64,000 nucleotides of DNA from Talinum fruticosum (GCA_021018815.1 JAITYX010000130.1:434001-498000), one strand, 5' to 3'; shown: positions 21,729-33,182, counted from the first letter of the stretch. Notes: a model not told the origin generated them from the sequence alone. Made by a program: numbers and translations.

Positions 21729-23800
21729 TCAATAATCTTCATCATCATTGTCACTAGCAACATCACCAAAGAGGTAGTTGCACATATCCTCTGTAATCAA
21801 CGACGAAGCTTGCCTATCCACCACCATATGTGAAGAACTAGCTCCACAATCCCAAGTTGATTGTGAGGCCCTATGATAAGGCCCACTTTAAGACATTTTG
21901 ATGAAAAGTGTATGACCTTCTATAAGGATCAAGCACTTACAAGGGTATAACATTGACACTCGGCTGCAGATGAGCTAGGTTCGGTTTTAATGAACTAGGC
22001 CCAAGTCCAAATGAGCTCGGTCCAGCTTTAGAGGTACTTCGCCCATGAGAGCGTAGAGATGTATGCCGTGAGGAGCCCTCTCCAGCAGGTGTTACTAGAG
22101 GGCATCTAAGTTTGACTAATTCTATGGGCACGAACCCCGGAACCGCCAAGGAAACCTCCCAAAGGTGGAGACCTAAAATTACGGTTCTAAAACACAAAAG
22201 AGTGAGTAGCACACAACCTATGAACCCATGAGTTAGCATTTTAACTAACTGGACTCGCTCGAAATGATCGGAACGCTCGACCGGAAAACAAGTCCTTGAA
22301 CGCTTGAAGGGTAGATTGGAACCTAATAGACATCAACCTCGAGGATGGGAACATGAATGTCACCTGGGAGCGTCCGTATTACCACAAGGTTAATTTCCAT
22401 ATTAGAAATAAAAATCGGCAACCGAAACTTGTCATCCAGGTCATAATCCTCCTTAAATGCCAAGGATAAGTCAAAGCTACGTGTAGCAAATGTGTATAGG
22501 GATACCCAATGGTCATCTCCTCTTGCTCTTCTCGGGTAACCGAGCGCTAATAAAACATACTATGGGGAGGATCTTGTGGAATGAAAGGTGGTCACATGTT
22601 ATGATGAACCTAGGGTGTAACCTCGCTCACCAAGGTACCAACATAAACCAAACGAGCCTTCTAATTGAATCCACCTCTCACTCAAGTCTCTTGCAACTCG
22701 AACTTTGAAGGAAGTTGACTCCTAAATCAGGGATGAATGTTAGCATGCTCCAACACATGACCAACAAGATAGAAAATAAAGATTAGCCGAGCGAAGTAGA
22801 TGAACACGGCTTATAATCGACGCCCGGTTCACCACGACCTAGACAATAGTCCATACCAGATCGTGGGCTAAGGAAAATTTTAGGATTGATCATTTCGATC
22901 TATAAACTAAGGAAAATATTCATACAACCACTACTGCAAATTTACCATACAAGTAAATTCTCTATCTATACGAGAATAAACGTCAAAGGCAAAGAGGAAT
23001 GAGAGCTTACCTCGATAATCCTCCATAGTTCGCATAAAGACATAAAGCTATGAATCCTTCTCGGGAGTAGTAAGTCAAATCCCAAGACGCAAACCCTATA
23101 TTAAGCAAGTATATACTGCCATCCCTTAGTTCAGGTCTTTTATTTGGTCCAAATCCACCAAGTTGGCTAAGTAGTGGATATGAACCTTAGACCCTTGGTT
23201 AAAAAAGATAGACTTTCATAGCATAAGGGCAATCACAATACGACCATGTTGTTGCAGGTCATGTCGAGCCTACAACTCGGCATTGGTAAAAGCATCAAGA
23301 AGAATGGAGTATTTGAAATAATTGGCCTAGGGAAATTGAGAAGCAATTAGACCGAAAAGGTGACGTAGATAGTCATGTTTGTTATACAAATCTCGATCGT
23401 ATACAAGAGGTTCCCCAAGAAATCCTAACATATAAGACGACAAAATCTAAAGGAGTAATAGTCATCTCCCTAAATGGGAAATGAAAAGTGTTCGTGGTAT
23501 CCCAAAATCGTTTACTAATGGCACAAGTGATACCCTTGTCCATACGGTCACACAAAGGACTCAAAGTAATATATAGCGAACCAAACCCAATATTAGTTGA
23601 GGTTTGCTCTAACGATAGTTCTCCTCTCTGAAGGTGGCGGAGAACTTTTTGATAGCTCCGCCACTCCAAATAGTATCCCCTACAAAGAATTATTCGAAAT
23701 GTCTAAAGTAAAGTATCGGCATACAATAAAGAGGTTCAAGTCAAGACATTTACCGTCACGGATATCGCCGAGGCCTCGACCAAGAGCTCACTCAGGTTCC
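21729..23800 (-). pseudogene. Plant mobile domain (PMD) gene, antisense to Tat element
   Basis: PMD proteins are plant-specific; cellular members (MAIN/MAIL1) act in gene silencing, and related domains are known from transposable elements. In the minus-strand frame 23669-23382 it reads LSPLCDRMDKGITCAISKRF, then WDTTNTFHFPFREMTITPLD, the PMD signature (Trp-rich start, NTFHFPFGEMTITLxD). Downstream WLYEYFP at about 22930 corresponds to the family's LWxxERFP. A 77-bp intron with GT...AG ends lies between them. The gene ends in an acidic tail, ASDNDDEDY, stop at 21729-21731. Frames are broken in the middle. Two copies with the same domain lie at 28.0-29.3 and 58.8-60.2 kb. Confidence 0.72.
22934..23010 (-). 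other. Intron in the antisense PMD gene
   Basis: On the minus strand ATCGAG|GTAAGC is the donor and TTTGCAG the acceptor, 77 bp apart. The PMD copies at 29018-29092 and 59864-59938 show ATCGAG|GTATAC and TTTGTAG at the same place, 75 bp apart. Similarity between copies falls inside the interval and returns after it. Confidence 0.65.
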
Positions 23801-23899
23801 ACTCATGATTATGGCGTCATTCCCTCTCTAGGAACAATTCTTGAGTCAAACTCTCGACCTTCGTCCTTCTCTCGGGATAAGGATGCCATGGAGACATAT

Positions 23900-25100
23900 T
23901 TGTAATTCAATCTCAAAGACTTAGATATGTTCCAAACTCAATTTAACCTAACCATCGTCTCGCTTACCACTTCTATGTCTCACTTGTGCATTACTCGGGA
24001 TAACTCACACTTCCCATTTTTACTCGAATCATGGTTTCTCAATATCCATAATTACCTTCCAACACACAGAATTCGGGAAGTCTCTAAGGCTCAATTAACT
24101 TATAATTCGCACCCAAATCATCACTTCTTCCTCGTTAATTGCTAACCGAATCTTCAATACTACTCATTTGACCTATGCAACCTAACTCCATCAAAATCTC
24201 CAAGTTCCCAATTCAGCCTTAAACAACTACCAAACCCCTTCAAGGCTCCTAATTCCGCTTTTGACAACTACTAAATTCGTTTAATAGCATAAACATTCGA
24301 TATTCATAACGAAATTCAGTTGGGTTTCGAAATTATTATTAAGTTAGAGCGTAAGACCACCCACCTCGAATTCGGGATTGAAGGTTACGAATTTCGGATT
24401 AGCCTAGGTCACTTTACTCCTTTCCTTCCTCTTCCACTACCGCAAGCCCCGATCTAGCCCCGGTTTCGCCGCCTTCCTCTATACCCAACGCTTGCTCCGG
24501 CCGTGGTCTTTTTGCTCCCGGCCACCGCTCTCTTGCTTGCCGGCCGCTGCTCCTTCATTCCCCGATCGTCGCCCTTATCGTTCAGGCGTGCCTCCTTTTC
24601 TTTCTTTCTTCCTCTCGCTCGGGCCCTTGGTCTCTTGCGATTTCCTCCTCTACTTCATTTCGGGTCCGGTTTTCTCCTTCCTCGTGTTCACCGGCCGCGA
24701 CGTACTCGCTGCTCAGGCGAACCATGGGCCACCGGCCTCCTGTCTCTCGCGCTCACTCCTCTCCTTTTGTGCTCTGTTCGATCCTCCGTTTCGCCTTCCC
24801 CTCTACCTCTATTCGTCCGCTTCTTTTCGCTTAGGCTCTCCCGAGCCCTCTTTTCTCTCTTTTCACTTAATTTCCTCTTTTCCTTTTTGCTGGCTTCATC
24901 GTGTAACGCCAACACACCTTAACTTTACATTAATCCCATTCTTATCTTGACACCTAATTGCCCTCCATTAATACTCCTTATTACATTCCTTTTCCCTTTT
25001 TCTTTTGTTAACCCTCATAATAATTAAACCCACATACGTAGCATAAGCGGTCTCGGATTTTTATTTAGCTAGGTCGGGCAGAAAATTAAGAGGGAGAAAT
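23900..25100 (-). mobile_element. Diverged Tekay-like LTR fragment
   Basis: Follows the order of the 3-kb LTR at 2855-5923 from about its position 4600 on: the CACCTCGA..GGGATTGAAGGTT motif at 24361 (5081 in the LTR), then a GC/CT-rich block at 24400-24900, then a CACCTAATTGCCC-like segment (CACCTAATGGCCC in the LTR). Both LTR ends are missing. Overlapping ORFs of 139-152 codons at 24492-24950 are the low-complexity block, not genes. Confidence 0.7.
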
Positions 25101-25204
25101 TAATACGCTTCACTAATAATAATTACACAAACTAATAATAATTCGTTCACATAAATTCACAAATATATATGTATATCCACGTATATATTTTAGTCATTCG
25201 ACCA

Positions 25205-25672
25205 ATTAGGCAAAGATAATAATTAAATCGGAGTAATTAAGCACTTAATTATCTTCAGCTCTAAAAGAATGTAATTTTCTATGTCTAATATCCAATAGGT
25301 TCATATTCCATCTTGAGTCAATCCTTAAAATGATCAAGTTAGAAAGAATAAAATATCGAATACATAAACTTGATCAAGTAAATAATTCTCAAAAAATAGA
25401 CTCGACTTAGAAATTAGAATTAATATTGAAATTCATTTTCACCTGAAACACAAAGTCGGTGCTCGAATAAAGGCGTTAGAGAAATTATTTAGTCATGCAA
25501 TTGTTCTCGCTTGTGTCTGAGTGGGTCGAAACTAGCTTAAGAGTGTTATGATAAAAGATTGGTTTCGAGTGAGTCAAAACAGGATGAAAACTTAGATATA
25601 AGTTTCTATAAAGCTCGTAATGACTTAGAATCAAATTCTAAGAGAGATAGAGAGTTATATTTGAGTCTTCAT
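25205..25672 (-). mobile_element. Sirevirus LTR fragment (U3 side)
   Basis: On the minus strand it starts TGAAGACTCAAATATAACTC at 25672 and continues like the LTR at 2132-2854 (ATAACTCTCTATCTCTCTTA, later GATATTAGACATAGAAAATT). No polypurine tract precedes the start, so it was a 5' LTR or a solo LTR. It breaks off near 25205 next to the Tekay-like fragment. Confidence 0.75.
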
Positions 25673-25689
25673 TTTTTAAGAGATATCGG

Positions 25690-27348
25690 GTAACTATTTC
25701 ATGCTTAGGTAAATAGAAAATAAAAAGATTATTTTTCGTCGCAAGGCTTCCAGGTGAAAAGGGTAAGAACGAATCGGTTTGGATCGAGAGCCATGCTCGG
25801 TTTCGAGCCGATGCGAGGCTAGAGCCAGCACGAACTAATTACCGGCGCCGGCTATAGAGACGAGACTCGGACATCAATCTCGATACAATAGCCCCGATCG
25901 TTAAAAAATAACTTGAATTTTCCTTTTCTAAACCAGAAATATGGGAAGCAATTAGGAGAAATAAAAGAAAAATGATAAAGTCGCGAGTCAATTTTGGGAA
26001 ATAAAAGCTAACCAAAATAATGAAAATACTCTTCCAATCTTAGTATTGAAAAATTAAGCTTGAAAGAGGTCCATCGCTCTTAAACCGAGAATCCCGTGTT
26101 CGGGAGTGAATGTGTGAAATGAAGATATAAGTTCTCCATTCTCGCCCATCAAGAAACGACCTTTACTACTTTCCGTTGTGTGTTAAAACGTGTTTATCGA
26201 TCAAGCGTACAATATGTGAAGTATTGAAATGAAATCAAACAAAGCATGCTAAGAAAACGATAAATAATGATATAGGAAAGCAATAAAGAAAAGCAAGAAA
26301 GAAAGCAAAAAGAAATAAAAAAGTTATGGCAAGTAGGGAGGAATTGAATACAATTACATCTTTGATCCACAAACACGTAAAGCAATAAATAGTATAAGTA
26401 GATAAAAATCTTAGAGAAGGTTGGAAGATAGATTTGATTCCCTCAAGTGTTCCCATCTGCAGATCTTAGATCACAAACTGAATCCAACGAAGCATAACGG
26501 TAGGGTAGTGAGCTCAAAAGGAGGACAAAAGTAGGTTATTTTGTGGAGCTTAAGAATGGAGGAAATGTGTGATGGCTTGATAAAATGGAGAAAGTAGAGA
26601 TTGGGAGAGTATATTGAGAATATTTTCAGCTTAGGGGTTCACTAGCTGAAAATGTAGCAACCAAAGTAGAAAAATGTAGCAACCAAGTAGAAAAATGTAG
26701 TAGCCAAAAATGAGGGGTAAGCCCTCTATTTATACAAGAAAACTTAGGTCACAAAAATAACCTAAAACACTAATTCGACCATCGAAGTAGCTAAACCAAG
26801 CTCGGTTGCCGGCGAGGATCACGGGGTGAATCGGATAAAATCCTACTAAACCGAAGAATCCCGCTAGGGAAGGCGAGAAACGCAGCGTCGGTTTCCAAAC
26901 GGTTTTGTACAAATGCCTCGAGTCCCGTTCCTCGGCTAGTTGCCGAGGACAAACCGCAAGCATCTTGGCAATTTAAGTCTAAAACGCGACGCCTGTCTAA
27001 ACGATGTCGTACGGACATTGAGTTCTATGTCACACTTGAATGCTCGGAACTAAAACGCATGTTCGATGTGCGGTCCTTAATGAAATGCGGCACCAGTTTA
27101 GGATTCATGGTTAGGAGGCCGAACCGGGCTTGGTTCAGCCTAAAAAAATAGTTTTGTGGGTTGGCCCAAGTTAAAAAGCTTATTTTTGTGGTGCAAATGG
27201 GTTTTTTTGGCTTACTCGGCTTCCATCATACCAATCGGACTTTGACCATGATCCGAGTTCGTAAACAAGACCGAGATTTCATCACTTGGCCAACAAAATA
27301 AATAACGTAAATAAAAGAGGTAATGATGACATGTTTTCGGTGTCTACA
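25690..27348 (-). repeat. Tat 3' LTR, minus strand
   Basis: Minus-strand start TGTAGACACCGAAAACATGT at 27348, directly after a polypurine tract. TGTAGACACCG is a typical Tat/Ogre LTR start. A TATA-like CTATTTATAC (reverse complement GTATAAATAG) is near 26727-26735. The left end is not defined; I place it next to the Sirevirus fragment. The same LTR family occurs at 29336-29571 plus 40457-40965. Only short ORFs are present. Confidence 0.7.
26725..26735 (-). promoter_or_regulatory. TATA box of Tat LTR
   Basis: GTATAAATAGA on the minus strand, followed downstream by GGCTTACCCC. The same box with conserved flanks (AGGTCACAAAATAACCT upstream) is at 29375-29384 and 60220-60230. Confidence 0.6.
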
Positions 27349-27363
27349 TTTAGCCTCCACTTT
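27349..27363 (-). other. Polypurine tract of minus-strand Tat element
   Basis: AAAGTGGAGGCTAAA on the minus strand ends at the LTR start TGTAGACACC. Confidence 0.75.
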
Positions 27364-27979
27364 GACCGAGTTTGAAACACAAAGGGCCAAAGTAGACGCC
27401 GAAGGGGTACTCATCTCGTCTTCGGCGCCGCTTCGAATGTCAATCGATCCAAGGTGTCCGAAATTGGTCGTTGTTGAACTTGAACTATAAAAAAAGGGGC
27501 CCCGGGCTTGATCGCGATTCATGCATTCTCGAAATCCGGTTAAACAATCCCGAGCTTGGCTTGATCAAAGTCCTGAAGCTCGATAATTTTGCTAAAGGTT
27601 GATCATTTCTTAATCGAAGCTTGGCTTAATAATTCGTTGTACTAGGATATTGTCGAGTAAATAATCGTATGCACATGAGTTCAGTATTTTTACTTGAATA
27701 ATTCAGCCAAAACAAACCGGGAAATGAATCTAGCAAAGCTAAAATGGTAGGCCCTACGAACCCACTTGAATGCAAAGCCTACAACATTGGTCAACCACGC
27801 TTGATGGAACCAGCGCTGGTTAGAGCCAGGCCTACATTTGTAAAGTTGGCGCCAAGTTGACTCCGGTTACGCCTTTGAAACCGTGCTAGCCGGGCTTTGA
27901 GCAGGGGGTTGTCACGGCACATGTATCCGGCCATTCAAAGGTTTTGAATTTGAATTTTGAAATGTTTGTGCTTGAATCG
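27364..27979. other. Spacer upstream of PMD gene copy A
   Basis: Internal region of the minus-strand Tat element between its polypurine tract and the antisense gene. No ORF is convincing. It is not part of the duplicated block, which begins at 27980. Confidence 0.5.
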
Positions 27980-29332
27980 CCTATTAAAGGGGATCCTTGT
28001 TTGTTCATTTTGCACACTTCTACTTATTCTTCTCTTTACTTCTTCTTACTCTAGCTTGCTCCAATTCTTTCTTCATTCTCGTCTTTGAGAAAACTTTAAT
28101 GGTTTTCTTAGAAGCTTCAACAAAAATATCTCGAATACATGAGCATCCCATGAGAAGGACTAGAGCCGAAAGCCTAACTTAAGACAACTTCCTAGAGCGG
28201 GAGTGGTGTCGTCACCATGAATGGAACCCCAATGACCTTTTAGTGGAGGCTGAGACTCATGTTTATTCACTGGCGATATCTACTATAATAAGTATCTTGT
28301 CTCGAACTTTTTCTTTTATATGCTAGTGTAGAATTTTCAACTCGAAACATTTTGTTGCATTCAATTTTTCTAGAAGGACACCATCTATAGTAGTGGTGCC
28401 ATCACAAAATTCTTCGATACCTTCACAGGGCGGAACTACCCATTAGAATAAGCCTTAACTAATGTCGGGTTTGGTTCCTTTTACCTCACCTTGAGTCATA
28501 TGTGTCACCGCACGGAGTGGAGCGTTATCCGTGCCATTTGTGAATGATTTTGGGATACTACGAACACTTTTCATCTCCCATTTGGGGAGATGACTATTAC
28601 TGCTTTAGACTTTGTTGTTTACACTCGGTTTAGACTTCTTGGGAAAACCTCTAGTTTATAACCGAGATTTATATAAAAAAATTAGGACTATTTACGTCAC
28701 CTTTTTGGTCACATAGCCATTCAATTTCCCAGTGTTAATTACTTCAAGTATTCCGTCCTTTTTAGGGTTTTGACAATGCCGAAGTTGTGGCCTTAACATA
28801 GCCCATAAAACAACAAATCTGCATAGTAATTGCTCTCACCAAAGTACATGTCCACTATTTAGTTAAATTAGTGGACTTAGATAAAATCAATGATGTTACC
28901 TGGGGTACCGATATGCACTTGCTTGATAAGGGGCTTACAAGTAGGGGCTAGGCTACTACTTTCGAGAACGATTCGCACAACTACATGCCTTTATGTGGCG
29001 TATGGAAGGTCATCGAGGTATACTCATTCCTCTTAGCCTTTTGAATATTTATCTGAAATGGATAAGAATTTACTTGTGTAGTAAATTTGTAGCCATGGTT
29101 ATATAAGTACTTTCCCCAATTTTCACCCGGTCATCTCGCATCTGACGAAAACGCTTGGAATTGCATGTGGTCCGAAATTTTCACCGCTCTTCATTCTTAA
29201 TTTCTGCCACAGCCCACAATCTAGTGTGGACTTTGCCTAAGCCGTGGTGAAGCCGTGGTGCCGGCCATGGGCCGCGCTTTACTAATGTACTCGGCTTGTC
29301 TCATTTTGTCGTTTCATAGGTCATGTAGAATT
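27980..29332 (+). pseudogene. PMD gene copy A, antisense to its Tat element
   Basis: A TATA-like CTATTAAAGG at 27981 precedes a CT-rich leader and MVFLEASTKISRIHEHPMRR (28099). The PMD core follows at about 28490-28640: an SHMCHRTEWSVIRAI-like segment, FWDTTNTFHLPFGEMTITAL, DFVVYT. An intron sits at 29018-29092, followed by PWLYKYFPQF (family motif LWxxERFP). The C-terminal part is replaced by Tat LTR at about 29336. Stops and shifts break the frame, some at CNG sites where copy B differs. The neighbouring Tat LTR and polypurine tract run on the other strand, so the gene is antisense to the retroelement. Confidence 0.7.
29018..29092 (+). other. Intron in PMD gene copy A
   Basis: ATCGAG|GTATAC donor and AAATTTGTAG acceptor, 75 bp, at the position of the 77-bp interval in the minus-strand gene at 22934-23010. 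Confidence 0.65.
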
Positions 29333-29335
29333 TTA

Positions 29336-29571
29336 CATAGGAAATGGCCATTTATAAAATGAGAGGCTAAGCTCTCTATTTATACTCGAAGATATTAGGT
29401 CACAAAATAACCTAAGGAGCAGCTAAACGACCGTCCACAATGTATCGATGAACCGCGCGAAAATCGAAAAACCGAACCAAATCTCCTTGAACTGGAATCC
29501 CATGGACAAAGCCGAGAATCACGGTGCTTGGACAAGAAATGACGACGTTTGGTTAAACCATCCTTTCATGT
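29336..29571 (-). mobile_element. Tat LTR fragment, left of Sirevirus-1
   Basis: Carries the TATA-like CTCTATTTATAC at 29375-29384 and AGGTCACAAAATAACCTAAG, both matching the Tat LTR at 26725-26770. It ends at the target duplication CATGT. The LTR continues at 40457 beyond the inserted Sirevirus. Its downstream (R-U5) part is missing and it abuts the PMD gene directly. Confidence 0.7.
29567..29571. repeat. Target-site duplication of Sirevirus-1, left (CATGT)
   Basis: CATGT immediately before TGAAGG; exact partner at 40452-40456. Confidence 0.9.
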
Positions 29572-31151
29572 TGAAGGTTTGCTCTGGGAGAGTCTCGAGT
29601 CACCCTAGAGGGGGTGAATAGGGTGATAGAAAATTCTTTGCGAAAATACACTCTTTTTGACGAAAAGAGGCAAAGACAGCTTCGAGTCTAAACACGGGGT
29701 CGAAAAGATTGGACTCGTAAAGCAATGAATCGAATAAACAAGTACAAGTAAGGTCTGTCCGAGTCTAGAATAAACTCGTAAAGAGAACACAGAGATTTTA
29801 CGTGGAAACCTTCCCGGGGCAGAAAACCACGGCCCGTGTCAATCCGTACACGAAGTCAAATCCACTATTTTGAGTCCACAAAATACCGTGAACCGATCGA
29901 ACCCGAGTTGCTCCCATGGACAACTCTATACAAGTTTTCCTACACTCAAAAGTTACCTTATCTCGATCTAGTACTTCCTAGCCGAGATAACCCTTACAGC
30001 TTAGGGACAACTAAGTTGAGTTAACCTTTACAGCTTAGTCAAGGGACCTTACGAAAAATGTAAGAAGAGTTTGTAACTAAGTACAAGACCTTACAACTCG
30101 TAGAGTAAAGAATTACAGAATGGGAGTTGTAAGTAGAAGATTGGAAGTAAATACAATGACTTTTCTCAAGTATGTGTATTAACAATAGATTCGGCAATCT
30201 TCCAGTCTTGTGAAGTGGCTTCTATTTATAGATAACCAAGCAGAGTAGCCGTTATCTTTATCTCGCCGACCGAGAGTCCTCTCGTGACCGTTGATAATGG
30301 CTTTCCGAGTCACTCGTAAAGTATCCGTTGAAATATGGACGTTGGACAACGGTTTAACTCTCTTGGAAGTCCCAAAACCATCGGTTGTGTCTTGAAAATG
30401 AGGTGGAAACCACCGTTAGGCTTGGCGTTCCAGCTTTTCCGGATATGGAAGCAAACAGACTTCTAACACAATCTTCCGGGACTAAAGCGAGGAAGGTGAA
30501 AAGCCATATCTCGCTGGTGATTTGACGTTCAAGTCGGCTACTTTTGTAGTTTGAAAAGATATCCTCGATTGAATAACCTACAAAAGTAAAACACCTTCTG
30601 GCTCTCAAAGTATAAAATACTTTGGTCCAAGGTTAGACACGGATAATAAAATAATTATGATAATTACGCAATTGATTATCTCGAGTCGAAAAGAAATGGA
30701 ATTTTCTAAGTCTAATATCCATGATACTCGTAATTCCATATAACTTAGTCTTATGCGAAAAATCAAGTTCTATAACGAATATCGTAGTGGGAAAAGCTTG
30801 ATATAGACTAAGCATGAAATGCACTACGAATGCCGACTATGCAAACAATAGAATAGATAACCACAAGTCGATTCCGAGTGAGAAACGGCGGAATACCGGT
30901 ATATTCAAAATGCGATTAGTCCGAGTGGGAGTGGACTCAAAATAAAGAACCAGCTTTTCGAGTCGCTAACCGAAAAGCGATAAAAGAGATAAGTGAGGGC
31001 CGAAACACTTAGAGAAAATACTATTTTACTCAAGTAAGTTTCTAAGACACAGAGAATGTCTTGGAATCAAAACTCTATATGTATAGAATCGTTAGACCCG
31101 ATTCCTTTTGCATGACTCGTAAGGATATTGAGCAAGTGTCTCGAGTCTTCA
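29572..31151 (-). repeat. 3' LTR of Sirevirus-1
   Basis: Plus strand starts TGAAGGTTTGCTCTGGGAGA and ends GAGTCTTCA; on the element's strand TGAAGACTCGAG...CCTTCA. A TATA box (TCTATAAATAGA on the minus strand) is at 30220-30231. Confidence 0.93.
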
Positions 31152-31153
31152 AT

Positions 31154-31164
31154 CTCCCCCTTTT
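31154..31164 (-). other. Polypurine tract of Sirevirus-1
   Basis: AAAAGGGGGAG on the minus strand, followed by ATT and the LTR start GAAGACTCGAG. Confidence 0.8.
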
Positions 31165-31555
31165 GATGAAAGGCATTCCATACTCAAACAGAAACTTTGT
31201 TAGAGGAAAATAGATTGATTCCGAGTAGTTTGCTCATGAGTAATGCATATTGAATAAATCGGAGCAATATATAATAAATCGTAGCAAAATAAAATAAAGT
31301 ATGCTTTAACATTAACTCGAAAAAATAGAGAACTCGAAATTAATAATAAAATGCATCACTTCATTAAAAAGAAATTACAAAAAAACTCCCCTAAACAAGA
31401 CAACCAGCTTCGACTACATTTCTCCCCCTTGCCTTTCAAAGAAAAACAAAGTAACAAAAAGAAGGGAGAAAAGTACAAGGAATACACATTAGTTGTCCGG
31501 ACAAAAAGAAAATTTAAAAGAAGAAAATCTGGAGACACCGAGGAATTGTGACTCG
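31165..31555 (-). other. 3' untranslated spacer of Sirevirus-1
   Basis: AT-rich stretch between the envelope-like ORF and the polypurine tract. Two overlapping 66-68-codon ORFs on opposite strands have lysine-rich or aromatic low-complexity content and no recognisable domain. Confidence 0.5.
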
Positions 31556-31557
31556 AG

Positions 31558-33182
31558 TGCATGGCTCCAACTAGGGAGGAGGGGATTTCGAGTGGAGGCG
31601 GAGGTGCGCCGCGCCGATACGATCTTGACGATGTGCTTGACCGCGGCGAAGGGAGAACCGAAATTGTTCTCGGGGCTCAGCTCCGAGTGGCCGACCCGGA
31701 GAGAGTGGATCGAGGGGTTCTTCCCTTGGGACCTCGAGCGCCTGGAGGGGCTGCTCCGGCCGACTCGCCAGAGGAGCGAGGTCTTCGACCCACTCGGACC
31801 GCCGTCCGAGTTGAGTACAGCGATTTGAGCTTGGGAGCAGGCCGACCCTCGGCAGCTGCCACGGCCTCTTCTTCCCTTTGCCCGGAAGGGCTCGCCTCAG
31901 CCCGCAGGTTCCTCAAAGCATCCTCTCGCCGTATCTCGCAGCCTTCTTCCTCTTCTTCCTCGGCTTCCTCGTTGTCCGAGGAGGTTAAGCCTCGGGCTCG
32001 AAGACACCTCGGACGCGTCCGAGTCATCCCGGTCCCGAGCCGCCTTGGACCGTCTTTCTCTCGAGGAGCTCAGCCAGCTCCTTTTGCTCATTAACCAGCT
32101 CTCTCATCTCAAGAACGAGAGACTCGTTGCTCTCGGATTTGGGACTCGACCGGTCTTTTGGTTGATGGTAAGACCTCGAAGAACGGACTTGAAAGCTCCC
32201 GAGCATGTCTCTCGAGTTCGAAGACACAGAGCCGATCTTGTCCATGAAAACAGGGGACAAGAGGGCGAGAGAGATGTGGAAGCACTTGAGGTGGAGGCAC
32301 CACCAGGTGAAGAGGGAAGAGGGAGAGGGGTTGATTTCGAGTCCGAGGTGGAGAAGGAGGCCTCAGCCTCGAAGTTGTGAACCCGCACACCGTGGTTAGT
32401 TTCCTGGTATCCGTACCCCGGAGTTCCTTCTTGCCGACCACAATGGCCGCCTCGTACACCGCGTTAGGGTTAGAGGGAAAAGGAACTTGAAATTGTTTGA
32501 AGACAAGGGTGAGAAGAGCACCGAAAGGAAGGGAGGTGTTCTTCTTGGTTTGAAGTCGAGCCGGCACAGCGACCATCCGCTTCAATAATGGAGGGGAAGA
32601 GGTCGACTTCGTATCCCTCCGGGATATCAAAGAGGGCTTTGAGGTGCTTGGAGTTGGGGTTCTCCTTGCTCGGAATGCCGTGAGAAGAAGGTTCTCATCG
32701 CCAGAAGCACGTAAGCCTAGCTTCGACTTCAACCGAGTCACGTAAAAGTTCTTTCTGGACCCAGTGGAATTCTTTTACGTACTTTTCAAAGAAGTCGTCG
32801 GTGACTTCAAGTGAAAGGAATAGGGTTGCTGTTCAAGAAAAGAGAAGAAACTTTGAACAAGTTGGTGAAGGAGGGAGGTGTTGATACGAACAGCAATGTT
32901 CGAACCCGAGAGGTTAGAACATTTTCGGAGTGGGTGAGATGAGTATAAAACTCGTAAACGAGTTCGAGATAAATGAACTCGCCGAAACACAAGAAAGGGT
33001 AGACTCGGGTGGTTTGGATGTTGGACAACCAGGAGAATTTGGTTGTTGGGAAGAATTTGTCGTCCAGCTGCAAGGTGCCGGGTGACAACGAGTTTAGAGG
33101 GGGTTGAGCTTTCCGGCTTGTTGGTGCGGGGCTTTTGGAGGATGAAGAAACCTGGAAGTCGGGATGGTTTCCTTTTAGGCAT
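31558..33182 (-). pseudogene. Sirevirus-1 envelope-like ORF, frameshifted
   Basis: Likely start at 33182 (MPKRKPSRLPGFFILQKPRT). Continuing through frame changes, the minus strand gives LDDKFFP, FLCFGEFIYLELVYEFYTHL (33000-32940), then FDIPEGYEVDLFPSIIE near 32600, then LPFGALLTLVFKQFQVPFPS (about 32530) and an Asn-Ala-Val-Tyr-Glu segment. The C-terminal part is Ser/Glu-rich with an EEAEEEEEEG acidic run (about 31960). The same blocks are in the ORF remnants at 1-1620 and 43150-44095. Envelope function in Sireviruses is only hypothetical; I see no convincing signal peptide or membrane anchor in this broken copy. Confidence 0.78.

Larger units (their letters stand above)
27980..30743. repeat. 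2.76-kb duplicated block, copy A
   Basis: Near-identical to 58827-61592. It contains the PMD gene remnant, a piece of Tat LTR, the exact Sirevirus insertion junction (CATGT|TGAAGG) and the first 1172 bp of the Sirevirus LTR. Homology starts at CCTATTAAAGG and ends at CCATATAA. Most differences are at CNG sites. Confidence 0.88.

Noticed and set aside
24492..24950. ORFs of 139 and 152 codons in two plus-strand frames
   Set aside because: Same low-complexity LTR block in a diverged Tekay-like fragment; two overlapping frames with no domain.
31141..31151. Infectious plant virus or integrated pararetrovirus
   Set aside because: The envelope-like ORF belongs to a Sirevirus with LTRs, Met-tRNA primer site and integrase; no movement protein or other exogenous-virus gene is visible.
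31561..32399. Plus-strand ORF of 177 codons and neighbours
   Set aside because: They mirror the minus-strand envelope-like ORF of Sirevirus-1, whose conserved blocks and position support that strand.
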